Source: Edwardsiella anguillarum ET080813 | GTDB lineage: Bacteria > Pseudomonadota > Gammaproteobacteria > Enterobacterales > Enterobacteriaceae | Assembly (NCBI RefSeq): GCF_000264765.2 | Contig: NZ_CP006664.1 | Coordinates: forward strand, 2,480,001-2,544,000 | DNA: 64,000 nucleotides | Direction: 5' to 3' | Part shown: positions 44,834 through 55,809 of the stretch, one piece after another | Layout of the letters: each line of letters begins with the position of its first letter | Position numbering within the stretch: position 1 is the stretch's first letter | Notes under the pieces: model-generated | Told to the model about the DNA's origin: nothing | Database searches by the model: none | Seen by the model: the letters and a program-made list of their open reading frames with translations, nothing else | Position numbers and translations under genes: made by a program

Positions 44834-46096
44834 ATGACAGATTCCAACCATAGCCTAACGCGCCGCCGCCTCTTGCAGGCTGCCGCGGCCACTTGGTTCC
44901 TTAGCGTCAGCCGCGTCGGCTTCGCGGCGTCCGCACAGGTGATCGCCGTGCGTGTATGGCCGTCGTCGACCTATACTCGGGTCACGCTGGAGTCGAGCCA
45001 GCCGCTCAAATACAAGCAGTTTGCGCTCAGCAACCCCGATCGTATCGTGGTGGATATTCAGGGGGTGCATCTCAACAGCGTCCTGAAAGGGATCGGTCAT
45101 CAGGTGCAGGGGGGCGATCCCTACCTGAAGCATGCCCGGGTCGGCCAGTTTGATCAGGATACGGTGCGTCTGGTGCTGGAGCTGAAGCAGAACGTCAGCC
45201 CGAAGGTGTTTACCCTGTCGCCGGTCGCCGAATTTAAGAACCGCCTGGTGGTGGATCTCTACCCGGTCGCCGGCTCTCCCGCCGCGCGGGCGGACGATGA
45301 GGATGACCCGCTGCTGGCGCTGCTGGAAGATTATAACAAGGGGGATCTGGAGCGCTCTCTACCCAAGGCCGGGCCGCAGAAGGGCAAGGCCGGGCGCGAC
45401 AGACCCATCGTCATTATGCTCGATCCCGGCCACGGCGGCGAAGATCCCGGCGCCATCGGTAAAAACCGCACCCGGGAGAAAGACATCGTGCTGAAGATAG
45501 CCCATCGCCTCAGCGCGCTGATTAAGCGTCAGCCGAATATGCGGGTGTATATGACCCGCTATGAGGATGTGTTTATCCCGCTCAAGGTGCGGGTGGCCAA
45601 GGCGCGCCGTCAGCGCGCCGATCTGTTTATCTCCATTCACGCCGATGCGTTCACCAGCCGGACGGTGCGCGGTTCGTCGGTCTTTGCGCTGTCGACCAAG
45701 GGGGCGACCAGCACCGCCGCGCGCTATCTGGCACAGACGCAGAACGAGTCGGATGAGATTGGCGGGGTGAGCCGCAGCGGCGATCAGTATCTGGACCACA
45801 CCATATTCGATCTAATGCAGACGGCGACCATCAACGACAGCCTGAAGTTTGGCCGCGAGGTGCTCGATCGCCTGGGGCGGGTCAACAAGCTGCATAAGAA
45901 TCGCGTCGATCAGGCCGGCTTTGCGGTGCTGAAGGCGCCGGATATTCCGTCAATTCTGGTGGAGACGGCGTTTATCAGCAACGTAGAAGAGGAGCGGCGT
46001 CTGCGCACCAGCGCATTTCAGCAGCAGGTGGCCGAGTCGATTCTGGCGGGGATTAAGGCCTATTTTGCCAGCGGAGCGCAGCTGGCGAAGCGTTGA
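44834..46096 (+). CDS. amiC: N-acetylmuramoyl-L-alanine amidase AmiC
   Basis: Periplasmic zinc amidase that splits septal peptidoglycan during cell separation, activated by NlpD at the divisome. 420 residues (E. coli 417). A Tat signal (TRRRLLQ at 9-15, then a hydrophobic stretch to about residue 32) is followed by an AMIN domain (about 36-140) and the Amidase_3 domain (about 190-412). Zinc ligands include the His and Glu of [14 protein letters not shown] and the His of SIHADAF. It lies next to the initiator tRNA genes and mltA as in E. coli. Confidence 0.98.
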   Translation: MTDSNHSLTRRRLLQAAAATWFLSVSRVGFAASAQVIAVRVWPSSTYTRVTLESSQPLKYKQFALSNPDRIVVDIQGVHLNSVLKGIGHQVQGGDPYLKHARVGQFDQDTVRLVLELKQNVSPKVFTLSPVAEFKNRLVVDLYPVAGSPAARADDEDDPLLALLEDYNKGDLERSLPKAGPQKGKAGRDRPIVIMLDPGHGGEDPGAIGKNRTREKDIVLKIAHRLSALIKRQPNMRVYMTRYEDVFIPLKVRVAKARRQRADLFISIHADAFTSRTVRGSSVFALSTKGATSTAARYLAQTQNESDEIGGVSRSGDQYLDHTIFDLMQTATINDSLKFGREVLDRLGRVNKLHKNRVDQAGFAVLKAPDIPSILVETAFISNVEEERRLRTSAFQQQVAESILAGIKAYFASGAQLAKR

Positions 46097-46152
46097 CGGT
46101 GAAGCGGTAGGCAAGGACGGGCGCCCCGCCGACTGTGGGCCGGGCGATAAAA

Positions 46153-46178
46153 ACAAAAAAGACACCGGTTAAGGTGTT
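46153..46178 (-). terminator. Terminator of the initiator tRNA operon
   Basis: Read on the minus strand, ACACC and GGTGT form a five-base stem with a six-base loop, followed by six T. It lies 20 bases after the last tRNA gene of the array and would end its transcript. Confidence 0.7.
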
Positions 46179-46196
46179 TATTGTCGATGACGAAAT

Positions 46197-46273
<77 letters not shown>

Positions 46274-46311
46274 TCCGTCATACTGCTATCACATTGTCTG
46301 CTGCACACAAT

Positions 46312-46388
<77 letters not shown>

Positions 46389-46428
46389 TCCGTCATACTG
46401 CTATCATATTGTGTACTGCGCATCGGAT

Positions 46429-46505
<77 letters not shown>

Positions 46506-46519
46506 TCCGATGAGGGCGA

Positions 46520-46547
46520 ATAATACACGCCATCTGGCGGGATGCAA
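46520..46547 (-). promoter_or_regulatory. Promoter of the initiator tRNA array
   Basis: On the minus strand, TTGCAT and TATTAT stand 16 bases apart, with TCGCCC after the -10, a GC-rich discriminator of the kind seen at stringently controlled stable-RNA promoters. The first tRNA gene starts 14 bases after the -10. Confidence 0.6.
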
Positions 46548-46724
46548 GATTTTTTTGACAAACATCACCGATCCGCGATGTGTTCGCGGGAATATTCATC
46601 ATCTTGTTTTAATTTTAATCATGATATGGATGTGGGTGATTTTTTTATTCGCTCTAATTCCTTTCACGATAGGGGTTTGTTATGGTTCGCCGGTGGTAAC
46701 CGATTGCAAAAAAGAAGGCGAGAG

Positions 46725-47876
46725 ATGAAAGGGCGTTGGGGAAAATACGCGGTATGTGGGTTATTGGTGGCGCTGATGGCCGGGTGCTCCTCCCGGCCGA
46801 CGGATCGCGGTCAGCAGTATAAAGATGGCACCCTGAACCAGCCGCTGGCGCTGGTTAACCATCCGAATGCCAAGGGTAAGCCGGTTAACGGCAAAGACTT
46901 TGTGGAACAGGTGGACGCCATCCGTCAGGCCTCGCCGTCGCTGTATGGCCGCCACGTCGGTAATTTTGAGGCGGTGACCGAATGGCTGATGGCTGGGGCC
47001 GATACCCGTAAACTCGCGCAGTTTGGCCTGAACGCCTACCAGATGGAGGGCGTAGATAACTTTGGCAACGTGCAGTTTACCGGGTATTACACGCCGGTGG
47101 TGGAGGCGCGCCCCCATCCCCAGGGGGCGTTTCAGTATCCGCTGTACCGCATGCCGCATAAGCGTGGTCGCCTGCCGGCGCGCTCGGCCATCTACGATGG
47201 CGCCCTGGATAACCGCGGGCTGGAGATCGCCTACAGCAACTCGCTGATGGATAACTTTATGATGGAGGTGCAGGGCAGCGGCTACGTTGACTTTGGCGAC
47301 GGCCAGCCCCTGACCTTTTTTGGCTACGCCGGCAAGAATGGCCATGCTTATCACAGCATCGGCAAGGTGCTGATCGATCGCGGCGAGGTGGCCAGGGCGG
47401 ATATGTCGATGCAGGCGATCCGCCAGTGGGCCGATGATCACAGCCGCACCGAGGTGCGCGAGCTGCTGGAGCAGAATCCCTCGTTTGTCTTCTTTAAGCC
47501 GGAGCAGTTTGCACCGGTAAAAGGCGCCAGCGGCGTGCCGCTGATCGCCAAGGCCTCCGTGGCGTCGGACCGTTCGCTGATCCCGGCGGGATCGGTGCTG
47601 CTGGCCGAAGTACCGCAGCTCAACGCGCAGGGAAAATTCACCGGGCGCTACCAGATGCGCCTGATGGTGGCGTTGGACGTGGGCGGCGCTATCAAGGGAC
47701 AGCATTTTGACATTTATCAGGGGATCGGTCCGGAGGCCGGACACTGGGCTGGCTACTACAATCACTATGGCCGGGTCTGGCTGCTGAAAACGCCGCAGAG
47801 CGGCGCGCCGCTGTTTAACGCCTACCACCCGCAGCGCGCTAGCCACGACGGCGGGCAGATGCTGGTACGTAACTGA
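46725..47876 (+). CDS. mltA: Membrane-bound lytic murein transglycosylase A, MltA
   Basis: Outer-membrane lipoprotein that cleaves glycan strands in peptidoglycan, leaving 1,6-anhydro ends. 383 residues (E. coli 365). The lipoprotein signal ends in LMAGC, with Cys21 as the lipidated residue. The C-terminal double-psi barrel region has the catalytic-type stretch ALDVGGAIKGQHFDIY with the conserved Asp. The start with an AAGAAGGCGAGAG ribosome site is chosen; the frame is open 183 bases further upstream but that part lies before the signal peptide and overlaps the tRNA leader region. A terminator follows. Confidence 0.96.
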   Translation: MKGRWGKYAVCGLLVALMAGCSSRPTDRGQQYKDGTLNQPLALVNHPNAKGKPVNGKDFVEQVDAIRQASPSLYGRHVGNFEAVTEWLMAGADTRKLAQFGLNAYQMEGVDNFGNVQFTGYYTPVVEARPHPQGAFQYPLYRMPHKRGRLPARSAIYDGALDNRGLEIAYSNSLMDNFMMEVQGSGYVDFGDGQPLTFFGYAGKNGHAYHSIGKVLIDRGEVARADMSMQAIRQWADDHSRTEVRELLEQNPSFVFFKPEQFAPVKGASGVPLIAKASVASDRSLIPAGSVLLAEVPQLNAQGKFTGRYQMRLMVALDVGGAIKGQHFDIYQGIGPEAGHWAGYYNHYGRVWLLKTPQSGAPLFNAYHPQRASHDGGQMLVRN

Positions 47877-47897
47877 GGCGCGCGGGATAGGGAACGT

Positions 47898-47924
47898 AGG
47901 GGCATGCGTGCCCCTTTTGTTTTT
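47898..47924 (+). terminator. Terminator after mltA
   Basis: AGGGGCA and TGCCCCT form a seven-base stem with a four-base loop, followed by TTTGTTTTT, 21 bases after the mltA stop. Confidence 0.85.
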
Positions 47925-47977
47925 CTCGCTATCCCCTATACTGCCCGGCAGTTTTCACGCTTGATAGGGGACCTCCC

Positions 47978-48793
47978 ATGACTGCACCATTTTCTGACGC
48001 CTATTGGCAACGCTTTAGCGGGATTGCGCGTCTGTATGGCCGCCCGGCGCTAGAGGCGTTTGCCGGTGCCCACTTCTGTGTCATTGGCCTGGGCGGCGTT
48101 GGCTCCTGGGCCGTAGAGGCGCTGGCGCGTAGCGGGATCGGCGCCCTTACGCTGATCGATATGGATGATGTCTGCGTGACCAATATCAACCGGCAGATTC
48201 AGGCCCTGCGCAGCACCGTCGGACAGCCTAAGGGCGAGGCACTGGCCGCGCGGATCCGGGAGATTAACCCCGAGTGCCGGGTGACCTGCGTGGATGACTT
48301 TATTACTCCGGATAACGTGGCCGCGCTGATCGATGGCCGCTTCGACTATGTGATCGATGCCATCGACAGCGTACGACCCAAGGCGGCGCTGCTGGCGCAC
48401 TGTCGGCGCAACAAGATCCCACTGGTGACCACCGGCGGCGCCGGCGGCCAGATCGATCCGACGCGCATTGAGGTGGCTGATCTGGCCAAGACCATTCAGG
48501 ATCCGTTGGCGGCCAAGCTGCGCGAACGCCTGAAGGCGGATCACCGCATCGTGAAGAACAGCCGGGGAAAGCTGGGCATCGACTGTGTCTTCTCCAGCGA
48601 GGCGCTGGTCTATCCGCAGCCGGATGGCAGCGTCTGCGCGCAGCGCAGCACCGCCGAGGGGCCGAAGCGCATGGACTGCAGCGCCGGGTTTGGCTCGGTG
48701 ACGATGGTGACCGCCAGCTTTGGCTTTGTGGCGGTCTCCCATGCCCTGAAAAAACTGCTGGCTCGCCGCGCTCAGCGCGCCGCGTCGGCATAG
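47978..48793 (+). CDS. tcdA: tRNA ct6A37 cyclase TcdA (CsdL)
   Basis: E1-like enzyme that uses ATP to cyclise t6A37 of tRNA to ct6A; works with the CsdA-CsdE sulfur-relay pair. 271 residues (E. coli 268). The dinucleotide-binding motif [18 protein letters not shown] and the conserved [11 protein letters not shown] and [10 protein letters not shown] stretches are visible. It converges on csdE, with coding ends overlapping by 22 bases. Confidence 0.97.
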   Translation: MTAPFSDAYWQRFSGIARLYGRPALEAFAGAHFCVIGLGGVGSWAVEALARSGIGALTLIDMDDVCVTNINRQIQALRSTVGQPKGEALAARIREINPECRVTCVDDFITPDNVAALIDGRFDYVIDAIDSVRPKAALLAHCRRNKIPLVTTGGAGGQIDPTRIEVADLAKTIQDPLAAKLRERLKADHRIVKNSRGKLGIDCVFSSEALVYPQPDGSVCAQRSTAEGPKRMDCSAGFGSVTMVTASFGFVAVSHALKKLLARRAQRAASA

Positions 48794-49218
48794 CGGCGGG
48801 CAATCGCTGCAACGCCCTGCGCCAGGGCCTGTAGCCCGCTGCTGCGCGAGGCGCTCAGCTGCGCCATGACGTTGAGTTCGCCAAACAGCGCCAGCGGATC
48901 GCTCTCCAGCGCCTGAGCGGGCGTTTTCCCTTCGACGGTGGTCAACAGGATCGCCAGCAGCCCCTTGACGATGCGCCCTTCGCTGTCGCCGTACAGATGC
49001 AGGGTGCCGTCTTCCAGCCGCTCTCCGTCCAGCCAGACCCGGTTTTCACAGCCTGCGAGCTCCGCCTGCGGGCAGCGCAGTGTCTCATCCAGCGGCGGCA
49101 GCTCGCGCGCCAGCATGATAATCTGGCGGTAGCGATCTTCCCACTGCGTCAGTCCGGCAAAGCGCTGACGCAGGGTCTGTGCGGTGATCTGACGGCCAAA
49201 GGGGTGCGGTGCCTTCAT
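48772..49218 (-). CDS. csdE: Sulfur acceptor protein CsdE
   Basis: SufE-type sulfur acceptor that takes persulfide from CsdA, 148 residues (E. coli 147). The acceptor cysteine is in [12 protein letters not shown]. The start overlaps the csdA stop by four bases (ATGA), so csdA and csdE are translationally coupled. Its 3' end overlaps the converging tcdA. Confidence 0.96.
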   Translation of the reverse strand: MKAPHPFGRQITAQTLRQRFAGLTQWEDRYRQIIMLARELPPLDETLRCPQAELAGCENRVWLDGERLEDGTLHLYGDSEGRIVKGLLAILLTTVEGKTPAQALESDPLALFGELNVMAQLSASRSSGLQALAQGVAAIARRYADAAR

Positions 49219-50423
49219 AGCGGATCCTCGTTAAGCAGTGAAACGGCGCGGCCGACGGCCTGCACCAGCGCCTGGACATCGGCAGGGGTATTGTAGGGGG
49301 CGAAGGCGGCGCGCAGCGTGCCGCTGACGCCAAGGGCCTGCATCAGCGGCGCCGCGCAGTGTACGCCGCTGCGTAGCGCGACGCCCTGCTCGGCGATCAG
49401 GGTATTGAGATCGCTGTGGTGGATCCCGGCAACGTTAAACGCCAACAGCGCGCTGTTGGGCGCCCGGTAGCTGATAAAGCCGGGCAGCAGACTCAGCGCC
49501 GCCTCCGCCTGCTGCGCCAGCGCGACGCAGTGGCGCTCGGCGGCGGGGCGATCGATCTCTGCCAGCCAGTCGAGGGCGGCGGCAAAGCCGAGCACTCCGG
49601 CAATGTTGGGGGTGCCCGCCTCGAAGCGGTGCGGTACGGCCTGCTCCGTAAAGCCGTTAAAGTCGGCGTGGGTCAGCATCTTTCCGCCGCCCTGCCAGGC
49701 GTGCATCTCCTCCAGCAGCGCGCGTTTGCCGTACAGTACGCCCAGCCCGCAGGGGCCATACAGCTTATGGGCTGAGAAGGCGTAGAAATCGGCGTCGGCG
49801 GCGTGCACATTAAGGGGATGGTGTACCACCCCCTGCGCACCGTCGACCATGACGGCGCAGCCGCAGGCATGCGCCTGGTCGATCGCCTGCGCCAGATCCG
49901 GGCAGCCGCCGGTGACGTTGGACATTTGCCCCAGGGCCAGCAGGCGCGGGCGCGATTCGAGCAGGGCCGGAAGCCGGCTGAGGTCCGGCAGGCCGCGCGC
50001 ATCGACCGGTAGGCGGACGACCTGAGCCTGGCACTGCTCGGCGACCATCAGCCATGGGATCAGATTTGCGTGGTGCTCGGCCTCGCTGACCAGGATCCGA
50101 TCGCCGGGTCGCAGGCGCGGCCGCAGGTAGCTCTGGGCGACCAGGTTGATCGATTCGGTCGCGCCTTTGCTCCAGATAATTTCATGTTCATCGGCCCCGA
50201 TCAGCGCCGCCGTCTGACGCCGGGCGTTCTCAAAGCGTTCGGTAAGGCGTCGGGCCGCCGCGTGCTGGCTGCGGTGCACCGTGGCGCCGTGGCCGGTGTA
50301 ATAGGCCTGGATGGCCTCCAGCACCGCCCGCGGTTTCAGTGCGGTGGCGGCGCTATCCAGGTAAACGCTGTCCGCTTCCAGCGCGGGGAAGTCGCGGCGC
50401 AGCGCCATAAAGTCAAATGTCAT
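49215..50423 (-). CDS. csdA: Cysteine desulfurase CsdA
   Basis: PLP-dependent cysteine desulfurase of the SufS type, 402 residues (E. coli 401). The PLP lysine is in [10 protein letters not shown] and the catalytic cysteine in SGVHCAAP near the C-terminus. [20 protein letters not shown] and MVDGAQG are typical. The chosen ATG aligns with the family; a longer open frame upstream (72 codons) has no family similarity. CsdA supplies CsdE, and through it TcdA. Confidence 0.96.
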   Translation of the reverse strand: MTFDFMALRRDFPALEADSVYLDSAATALKPRAVLEAIQAYYTGHGATVHRSQHAAARRLTERFENARRQTAALIGADEHEIIWSKGATESINLVAQSYLRPRLRPGDRILVSEAEHHANLIPWLMVAEQCQAQVVRLPVDARGLPDLSRLPALLESRPRLLALGQMSNVTGGCPDLAQAIDQAHACGCAVMVDGAQGVVHHPLNVHAADADFYAFSAHKLYGPCGLGVLYGKRALLEEMHAWQGGGKMLTHADFNGFTEQAVPHRFEAGTPNIAGVLGFAAALDWLAEIDRPAAERHCVALAQQAEAALSLLPGFISYRAPNSALLAFNVAGIHHSDLNTLIAEQGVALRSGVHCAAPLMQALGVSGTLRAAFAPYNTPADVQALVQAVGRAVSLLNEDPL

Positions 50424-50622
50424 AGGCGGGATCTCTGTAATACGGCGCGGAAACGGGACGTGAAGCGGCTTCAGGATTAACAGGATTAATCCGAGAGCGG
50501 GCTCACAATTTACCGCGGCCCGCGTTGAGCGGACCGGCGCGCGGGCCTTAATGGCGGGCATTTTAAACTGGTAAAGGGCGATGATGAAGCGATTGTATGC
50601 GCTTTTCCGCGCCGCGGCGCCG

Positions 50623-50826
50623 AAAAAAAAGCACCGCAACGGGCGGTGCTACTAAATCACTATGGACAGACAGGGTAAATGTACAGGAAGTGAAAAACGG
50701 CAGGGGCTTACGCCGCTACCACGTCTGAAAGGTGTCAGACAACTTGCAAACACAACATCACAACCACAAAGCCAAAAGCATTCCTGAAAAGAGTCATTCC
50801 TGCTTTTTCGTTCCGGCCTGGGAAGT
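50623..50826 (-). ncRNA. gcvB: GcvB small regulatory RNA
   Basis: Hfq-dependent small RNA of about 204 bases that represses many amino-acid and peptide transport mRNAs. The 5' end ACTTCC-AGGCCGGAACG and the region near the 3' end (CACTTCCTGTACATTTACCC) match E. coli GcvB closely. The GU-rich R1 seed (TGTGGTTGTGATGTTGTGTT) is intact. The terminator is a GC hairpin (GCACCGCCCGTTGCGGTGC) followed by eight T. It lies divergent from gcvA, as in E. coli. The middle of the RNA differs from E. coli. Confidence 0.96.
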
Positions 50827-50832
50827 GTCGCC

Positions 50833-50861
50833 ACTATAGGTATTTGCTGGCCTATCCTCAA
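50833..50861 (-). promoter_or_regulatory. gcvB promoter
   Basis: On the minus strand, TTGAGG and TATAGT are 17 bases apart, and the first base of GcvB (complement of base 50826) lies seven bases after the -10. A GcvA-type CTAAT core is at 50894-50898, upstream of the -35, which fits GcvA activation of gcvB. Confidence 0.8.
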
Positions 50862-50950
50862 CGGACAAATTATAATGGCTCGGATAAAAAAAACTAATGT
50901 GTAAACATCAGGTTAACAGTTGGTAACCATTTGATAACAAGTGACCCGAT

Positions 50951-51898
50951 ATGTCGAAACGATTACCGCCTCTGAATGCGCTGCGCGTCTTTGATGCTGC
51001 CGCCAGACATCTGAGTTTTACCAAGGCCGCCGAGGAGCTGTTCGTGACACAGGCGGCGGTCAGCCATCAGATCAAATCGCTGGAGGATTTTCTGGGGCTG
51101 AAGCTGTTCCGCCGCCGCAACCGCTCGTTGCTGCTGACGGAAGAGGGGCAGAGCTATTATCTTGATATCAAAGAGATCTTTTCTGCGCTGAACGAGGCTA
51201 CGCGCAAGCTGCAGGCGCGGAGCGCCAAGGGGGCGCTGACCGTAAGCCTGCCGCCGAGCTTCGCCATTCAATGGCTGGTGCCGCGCCTCTCCGGCTTCAA
51301 CAGCGCCTATCCTGGCATCGATGTGCGTATTCAGGCGGTGGATCGGGAGGAGGGCAAACTGGCGGACGACGTCGACGTCGCCATTTTCTATGGCCGCGGT
51401 CACTGGCCGGGGCTGCGGGTCGAGCGGCTGTATGCCGAATATCTGATGCCGGTCTGTTCGCCCCAGCTGCTGCTGGGGGAACATCCGCTAAAAGATCCGG
51501 CCGATCTGGCTTATCATACGCTGCTGCACGACACATCGCGCCGCGATTGGCTGGCCTATACTCGGCAGCTCGGCCTGCAGCACATCAACGTGCAGCAGGG
51601 GCCAATCTTCAGCCACAGCGCGATGGTGGTGCAGGCCGCCGTACACGGCCAGGGGATTGCGCTGGTCAATAATGTGATGGCGCAGACGGAGATCGAGGCC
51701 GGGCGCCTGGTCTGCCCGTTTAACGATGTCCTGATCAGTAAAAACGCCTTTTATCTGGTTTGCCAAGACGCGCAGGCAGATTTGGGTAAAATAGCCGCTT
51801 TTCGCCAGTGGATACTGGCCAGGGCCGCCGGTGAGCAGGAGAAATTCCGCTTCCGCTATGAATCGGATGGCGCCGGCGTGCGCCAGGAAAAAGGGTGA
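50951..51898 (+). CDS. gcvA: LysR-type regulator GcvA
   Basis: Regulates the glycine cleavage operon and gcvB in response to glycine. 315 residues (E. coli 305). The N-terminal helix-turn-helix is in LSFTKAAEELFVTQAAVSHQIKSLEDFLG (about 22-50), followed by the LysR effector domain. It is divergent from gcvB with a 124-base shared control region that contains a CTAAT core known from GcvA sites. ygdD starts 12 bases after the stop. Confidence 0.97.
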   Translation: MSKRLPPLNALRVFDAAARHLSFTKAAEELFVTQAAVSHQIKSLEDFLGLKLFRRRNRSLLLTEEGQSYYLDIKEIFSALNEATRKLQARSAKGALTVSLPPSFAIQWLVPRLSGFNSAYPGIDVRIQAVDREEGKLADDVDVAIFYGRGHWPGLRVERLYAEYLMPVCSPQLLLGEHPLKDPADLAYHTLLHDTSRRDWLAYTRQLGLQHINVQQGPIFSHSAMVVQAAVHGQGIALVNNVMAQTEIEAGRLVCPFNDVLISKNAFYLVCQDAQADLGKIAAFRQWILARAAGEQEKFRFRYESDGAGVRQEKG

Positions 51899-51910
51899 AA
51901 AGGTCGCGTA

Positions 51911-52306
51911 ATGAGTAGCCGTTCCATGATTTTATTCGCCGCTATTAGCGGTTTTATCTTTGTGGCGCTGGGCGCATTTGGCGCCCACGTACTGAGTAAT
52001 ACGCTGGGGGCCAAAGAGATGGCCTGGCTGCATACCGGACTGCAGTACCAGGCGGTGCATACGCTGGCGATCCTGGGTCTGGCGGCGCTGATGCTGCGCC
52101 GCAGCAATCTGTGGTTTTACTGGAGCAGTGCCCTGCTGGCGCTGGGAACCGTGCTGTTCAGCGGCAGTCTTTACTGTCTGGCGCTATCGCAGCTTAAAAT
52201 TTGGGTGTATATCACACCGATCGGCGGCACCTGCTTCCTGATTGGCTGGGTATTGATGTTGATTGGCGCGATGCGCATGGGAAAGAGGGCGGAACGCCAT
52301 GAATAG
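51911..52306 (+). CDS. ygdD: DUF423 inner-membrane protein YgdD
   Basis: Small membrane protein of unknown function, 131 residues, as in E. coli. Four hydrophobic helices are visible, with the conserved [21 protein letters not shown] at the N-terminus and [12 protein letters not shown] later. It lies 12 bases after gcvA and overlaps rlmM by eight bases, so all three may be cotranscribed. Confidence 0.95.
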   Translation: MSSRSMILFAAISGFIFVALGAFGAHVLSNTLGAKEMAWLHTGLQYQAVHTLAILGLAALMLRRSNLWFYWSSALLALGTVLFSGSLYCLALSQLKIWVYITPIGGTCFLIGWVLMLIGAMRMGKRAERHE

Positions 52307-53423
52307 ACTTGCTTTGTATTGCCGTCCTGGCTTTGAGAAAGAGTGTGCGGCGGAGATCACCGATAAGGCGGCGGCCCTCGAGGTATACGGTTTTGCCCGG
52401 GTGAAAGAGAACAGCGGCTACGTGCTGTTTGAGTGCTATCAGCCAGACGATGCGGATAAACTGGCGCGCAAGCTGCCGTTCCGGGAGTTGATCTTTGCCC
52501 GTCAGATGCTGGTGGTCGGCGAGCTGCTGAAGGATTTGCCGCCGGAGGATCGCATCGCGCCGATCTGCGGCATGCTGCTGGGGGTTATCGATGGCGGCGG
52601 TGAGCTGCGCGTCGAGGTGCCGGATACCAACGAAAGCAAAGAGCTACTGAAGTTCTGCCGTAAGTTCACCGTGCCGCTGCGCGCGGCGCTGCGTGAGCAG
52701 CGTACCCTGCTGCGCCAGGAGAATCCCTATCGTCCGGTGGTGCACGTGTTGTTTATTGCGCCGGGCTGCTGCTACGTCGGTTACTCGTATAGCGATAATA
52801 ACTCGCCGTTTTATATGGGGATCCCTCGCCTGAAGTTTCCCGCCGACGCCCCCAGCCGCTCTACCCTCAAGCTGGAGGAGGCATTCCACGTCTTTATCCC
52901 TGCGGATGAGTGGGATGAGCGTCTGGGCAGCGGCATGCGCGCCGTCGATCTGGGGGCCTGCCCCGGCGGCTGGACCTATCAGCTGGTGCAGCGCAGCATG
53001 ATGGTGCAGGCCATCGACAATGGCCCGATGGCGCCGAGCCTGATGGATACCGGGCAGGTGACCCATCACCGCGCCGATGGTTTCCGCTTTACGCCGGAGG
53101 GGGATAACGACTGGCTGGTGTGCGATATGGTTGAGAAGCCGGCCAAAGTCTCGGCGCTGATGGCGCGCTGGCTGGTCAACGGCTGGTGTCGGGAGGCGAT
53201 CTTCAACCTGAAGTTACCGATGAAGAAGCGCTATGAAGAGGTGAGCCAGAATTTGGCCACGCTGGCGCAGGTGCTGAAAGAGAACGGCATCAACGCGCAG
53301 ATTGCGGCCAAGCAGCTGTATCACGATCGTGAAGAGGTGACGGTGCACGTTCGGCGCATCTGGGGCGCCATCCCCGGCCGTCGCGACGAGCGTGAGTTCC
53401 GCCGCCGCGAACAGCGCGATTAA
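52299..53423 (+). CDS. rlmM: 23S rRNA 2'-O-ribose methyltransferase RlmM
   Basis: SAM-dependent methyltransferase that modifies C2498 of 23S rRNA. 374 residues (E. coli 366). An N-terminal THUMP-like part starts [20 protein letters not shown]; the Rossmann-fold SAM site is [29 protein letters not shown] near the C-terminus carries the conserved catalytic Lys. The ATG chosen matches E. coli; the frame is open 36 bases further upstream within ygdD. Confidence 0.97.
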   Translation: MNRLALYCRPGFEKECAAEITDKAAALEVYGFARVKENSGYVLFECYQPDDADKLARKLPFRELIFARQMLVVGELLKDLPPEDRIAPICGMLLGVIDGGGELRVEVPDTNESKELLKFCRKFTVPLRAALREQRTLLRQENPYRPVVHVLFIAPGCCYVGYSYSDNNSPFYMGIPRLKFPADAPSRSTLKLEEAFHVFIPADEWDERLGSGMRAVDLGACPGGWTYQLVQRSMMVQAIDNGPMAPSLMDTGQVTHHRADGFRFTPEGDNDWLVCDMVEKPAKVSALMARWLVNGWCREAIFNLKLPMKKRYEEVSQNLATLAQVLKENGINAQIAAKQLYHDREEVTVHVRRIWGAIPGRRDEREFRRREQRD

Positions 53424-53448
53424 TCCCCGCGCCGCCGCTCGGCGGCGG

Positions 53449-54210
53449 CTACGCTCGGCCGTTCAGACGCAGCTGCTGCAGATTGCCGTGCAGCGCCAGG
53501 TCGGTCTGCAGCGTTGCGACGCGGCGGCAGATCTCCGCCGTCTCCCGCTGCTCGCTTAGGCGCTGACGCCAGCGTTCGGGCGCCTGTGCCAGGCGCTGAT
53601 AGAGTGTCTCCAGCGATCCAAACTCCTGCAGTAGCGCAGCGGCGGTCTTGGCGCCGATGCCGCTGACGCCGGGGATCTTACTGCTGCCGATCCCCGCCAG
53701 CCCCCAGAAGTCCGTCAGCTGCTGCGGCGCTACCCCAAACTCGCGCTGTACAAACGGCAGATCCAGCCAGCGCTTTTGAAAATAGTCGCGGATTTGGATC
53801 TGCGGCGAGAGCAGCTGGCAGTAGCCTTTGTCGGTCGAGACGATCGTCACCCGATGTCCGCCCTGCGCCACTTTGTGCGCCAGCGTGGCGGCTAGATCGT
53901 CCGCCTCGTTGCCGGGGCTGTGCCAGCAGGCGACGCCCAGGGCGGTAAACGCGGCACGCAGGCTCTCCATCTCCTGCGCCAGGTCGTCCGGCATCGCCTG
54001 ACGGCCGGCCTTATAGCCGGGGAGCAGTTGATGACGCCAGCTTTCTGCGCGATCGTCTTGGTCAAAAACGGCGACGGCGTGGCTGGGGGTGGTATGTCCC
54101 AACAGCTGACGCAGCGCCGCGCTGCAGGCGTCGCCGCAGGGAGAACCCTGCACGGCGTGAATGCGGCGGATCAGATTGAGGGCATCGACGATTAACAGAT
54201 GGATGGACAT
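53449..54210 (-). CDS. xni: Flap endonuclease Xni
   Basis: Flap endonuclease-like protein (formerly exonuclease IX), 253 residues (E. coli 251). It has the 5'-3' exonuclease fold: [13 protein letters not shown] at the N-terminus, the acidic [11 protein letters not shown] and STDKGYCQL, and the helix-hairpin-helix [19 protein letters not shown]. As in E. coli it lacks some metal-binding acidic residues of the PolI-type exonucleases. It converges on rlmM. Confidence 0.95.
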   Translation of the reverse strand: MSIHLLIVDALNLIRRIHAVQGSPCGDACSAALRQLLGHTTPSHAVAVFDQDDRAESWRHQLLPGYKAGRQAMPDDLAQEMESLRAAFTALGVACWHSPGNEADDLAATLAHKVAQGGHRVTIVSTDKGYCQLLSPQIQIRDYFQKRWLDLPFVQREFGVAPQQLTDFWGLAGIGSSKIPGVSGIGAKTAAALLQEFGSLETLYQRLAQAPERWRQRLSEQRETAEICRRVATLQTDLALHGNLQQLRLNGRA

Positions 54211-54262
54211 AGCGATTTAACCGGATTAGCGGGGCGGCGGCGGCGCGCCCCGGGGTAAAAAC

Positions 54263-55627
54263 TCAGCGGACGATCTGGTAGCAGGGCACATAGGCCGAGC
54301 CGGGCAGCTTCATGCGCTGCTGGGCGACAAAGCCCTGCAGCAGACGGTCCATGTGCTGCATCATCTGCGGATCGCCGTGCAGCTTGAACGGCCCGTGCTC
54401 GGCGATGGCGCGGATCCCCGCCTCTTTCACGTTGCCGGCCACGATGCCGGAGAAGGCGCGGCGCAGGGCGGCGGCAAGCTGCTCCGGCGACTGATTGGGA
54501 TGCAGGTTAAGGTTGGCCATATTGTCGTGGGTCGGCGCAAACGGCATCTGCAGATCGGCGCTGATCTTCAGCGACCAGTTAAAGCTGTAGAAGTCGCCGC
54601 TCTGGCGCCGGTTCTCTTTCACCCGCGGCATGGCGAGCTTCATGCGCCGCGCCACTTCGGCCGGATCGTCAATGATGATCTGGTAGTGGCGGCGCGCCTG
54701 CTCGCCCAGCGTATTGACGATGAAGTCATCCAGCACGCGGAAATAGTCGGCGCTCTCCTGCGGCCCGGTCAGGATCAGCGGCAGTACCTGGCTACGGTTT
54801 TCCGGATCCATCAGGATCCCTAGCAGGTACAGCAGCTCCTCCGCCGTGCCTACGCCGCCGGGGAAGATGATGATGCCGTGACCGAAGCGGACAAAGGCCT
54901 CCAGCCGCTTTTCGATATCCGGCATGATGATGAGCTCATTGACCAGCGGATTGGGCGGCTCGGCGGCGATGATCGAGGGTTCGGTCATGCCGATGAAGCG
55001 TCCCTCATGGTAGCGTTGTTGGGCGTGGCCGACGGCGGCCCCCTTCATCGGCGCCTCCATGGCGCCGGGCCCGCAGCCGGTGCAGACGTTCAGCTCGCGC
55101 AGCCCCAGCTGATTGCCGACCTGGCGCCCATACTGATACTCGATTTCACTGATGGAGTGGCCACCCCAGCAGACGATCATGTTAGGTTCATCGCCAACGT
55201 GCAGTGAGCGGGCGTTGCGCAGTATCGAAAACACCAGGTTGGTGATGATGGTCGGGTTTTCCAGATCCAGCGCCTGGGCGCGCTGGGCGCTCATCAGCTG
55301 GCCGTTAACAAACAGAATATCGCGCAGGACCGCAAACAGGTTAGCCTGCAGGGCCCGGATGATCCGCCCGTCGACGAAGGCTTCCTCCGGCGGGTTGACC
55401 AGCTCCAGCTTGACGCCGCGTTCACGGCGTAACACGTTGATATCAAAGGTTTCAAAGCGAGACAGCAGCTCGGTGCTGTTGTCCGTTTTCGCACCGGAGT
55501 TGAGCACGGCAAGGGAGCAGTTACGGAACAGGCGGTACAGGTCGCTGCTGGCGGTGCGCTTCAGCATGTCCACTTCCATCTGTGACAACAGATCCATCGA
55601 TCCCAGCGGGCTGATGTGTGTAATCAA
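54263..55627 (-). CDS. ppnN: Nucleosidase PpnN, TTG start
   Basis: Pyrimidine/purine nucleotide 5'-monophosphate nucleosidase controlled by ppGpp, 454 residues, exactly the E. coli length. The Lonely-Guy-type motif [11 protein letters not shown] and [19 protein letters not shown] are visible. The start is a TTG beginning (M)[11 protein letters not shown], preceded by AGGAG five bases upstream. An in-frame ATG lies 87 bases upstream without family similarity. Confidence 0.95.
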   Translation of the reverse strand: MITHISPLGSMDLLSQMEVDMLKRTASSDLYRLFRNCSLAVLNSGAKTDNSTELLSRFETFDINVLRRERGVKLELVNPPEEAFVDGRIIRALQANLFAVLRDILFVNGQLMSAQRAQALDLENPTIITNLVFSILRNARSLHVGDEPNMIVCWGGHSISEIEYQYGRQVGNQLGLRELNVCTGCGPGAMEAPMKGAAVGHAQQRYHEGRFIGMTEPSIIAAEPPNPLVNELIIMPDIEKRLEAFVRFGHGIIIFPGGVGTAEELLYLLGILMDPENRSQVLPLILTGPQESADYFRVLDDFIVNTLGEQARRHYQIIIDDPAEVARRMKLAMPRVKENRRQSGDFYSFNWSLKISADLQMPFAPTHDNMANLNLHPNQSPEQLAAALRRAFSGIVAGNVKEAGIRAIAEHGPFKLHGDPQMMQHMDRLLQGFVAQQRMKLPGSAYVPCYQIVR

Positions 55628-55809
55628 AATCTCTCCTAGGCATCCAAACGATGCGGTTACCGCGTCGCCGTGGGGCGTTGCTGCGGCCGGCGTCTTACTC
55701 TGGGCGGCGTGCATGGGCGCCGCGCCGTACCGTTTTCACCTTACCGTGCGCGCTGGCGTCTTGCCAAGACTATCGGGGAAAAATGCCAAAAATCAACGCC
55801 TCTCCGCAA

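Noticed and set aside
50652..50861. Minus-strand 69-codon open frame
   Set aside because: The region is the GcvB small RNA and its promoter; there is no ribosome site or family match.
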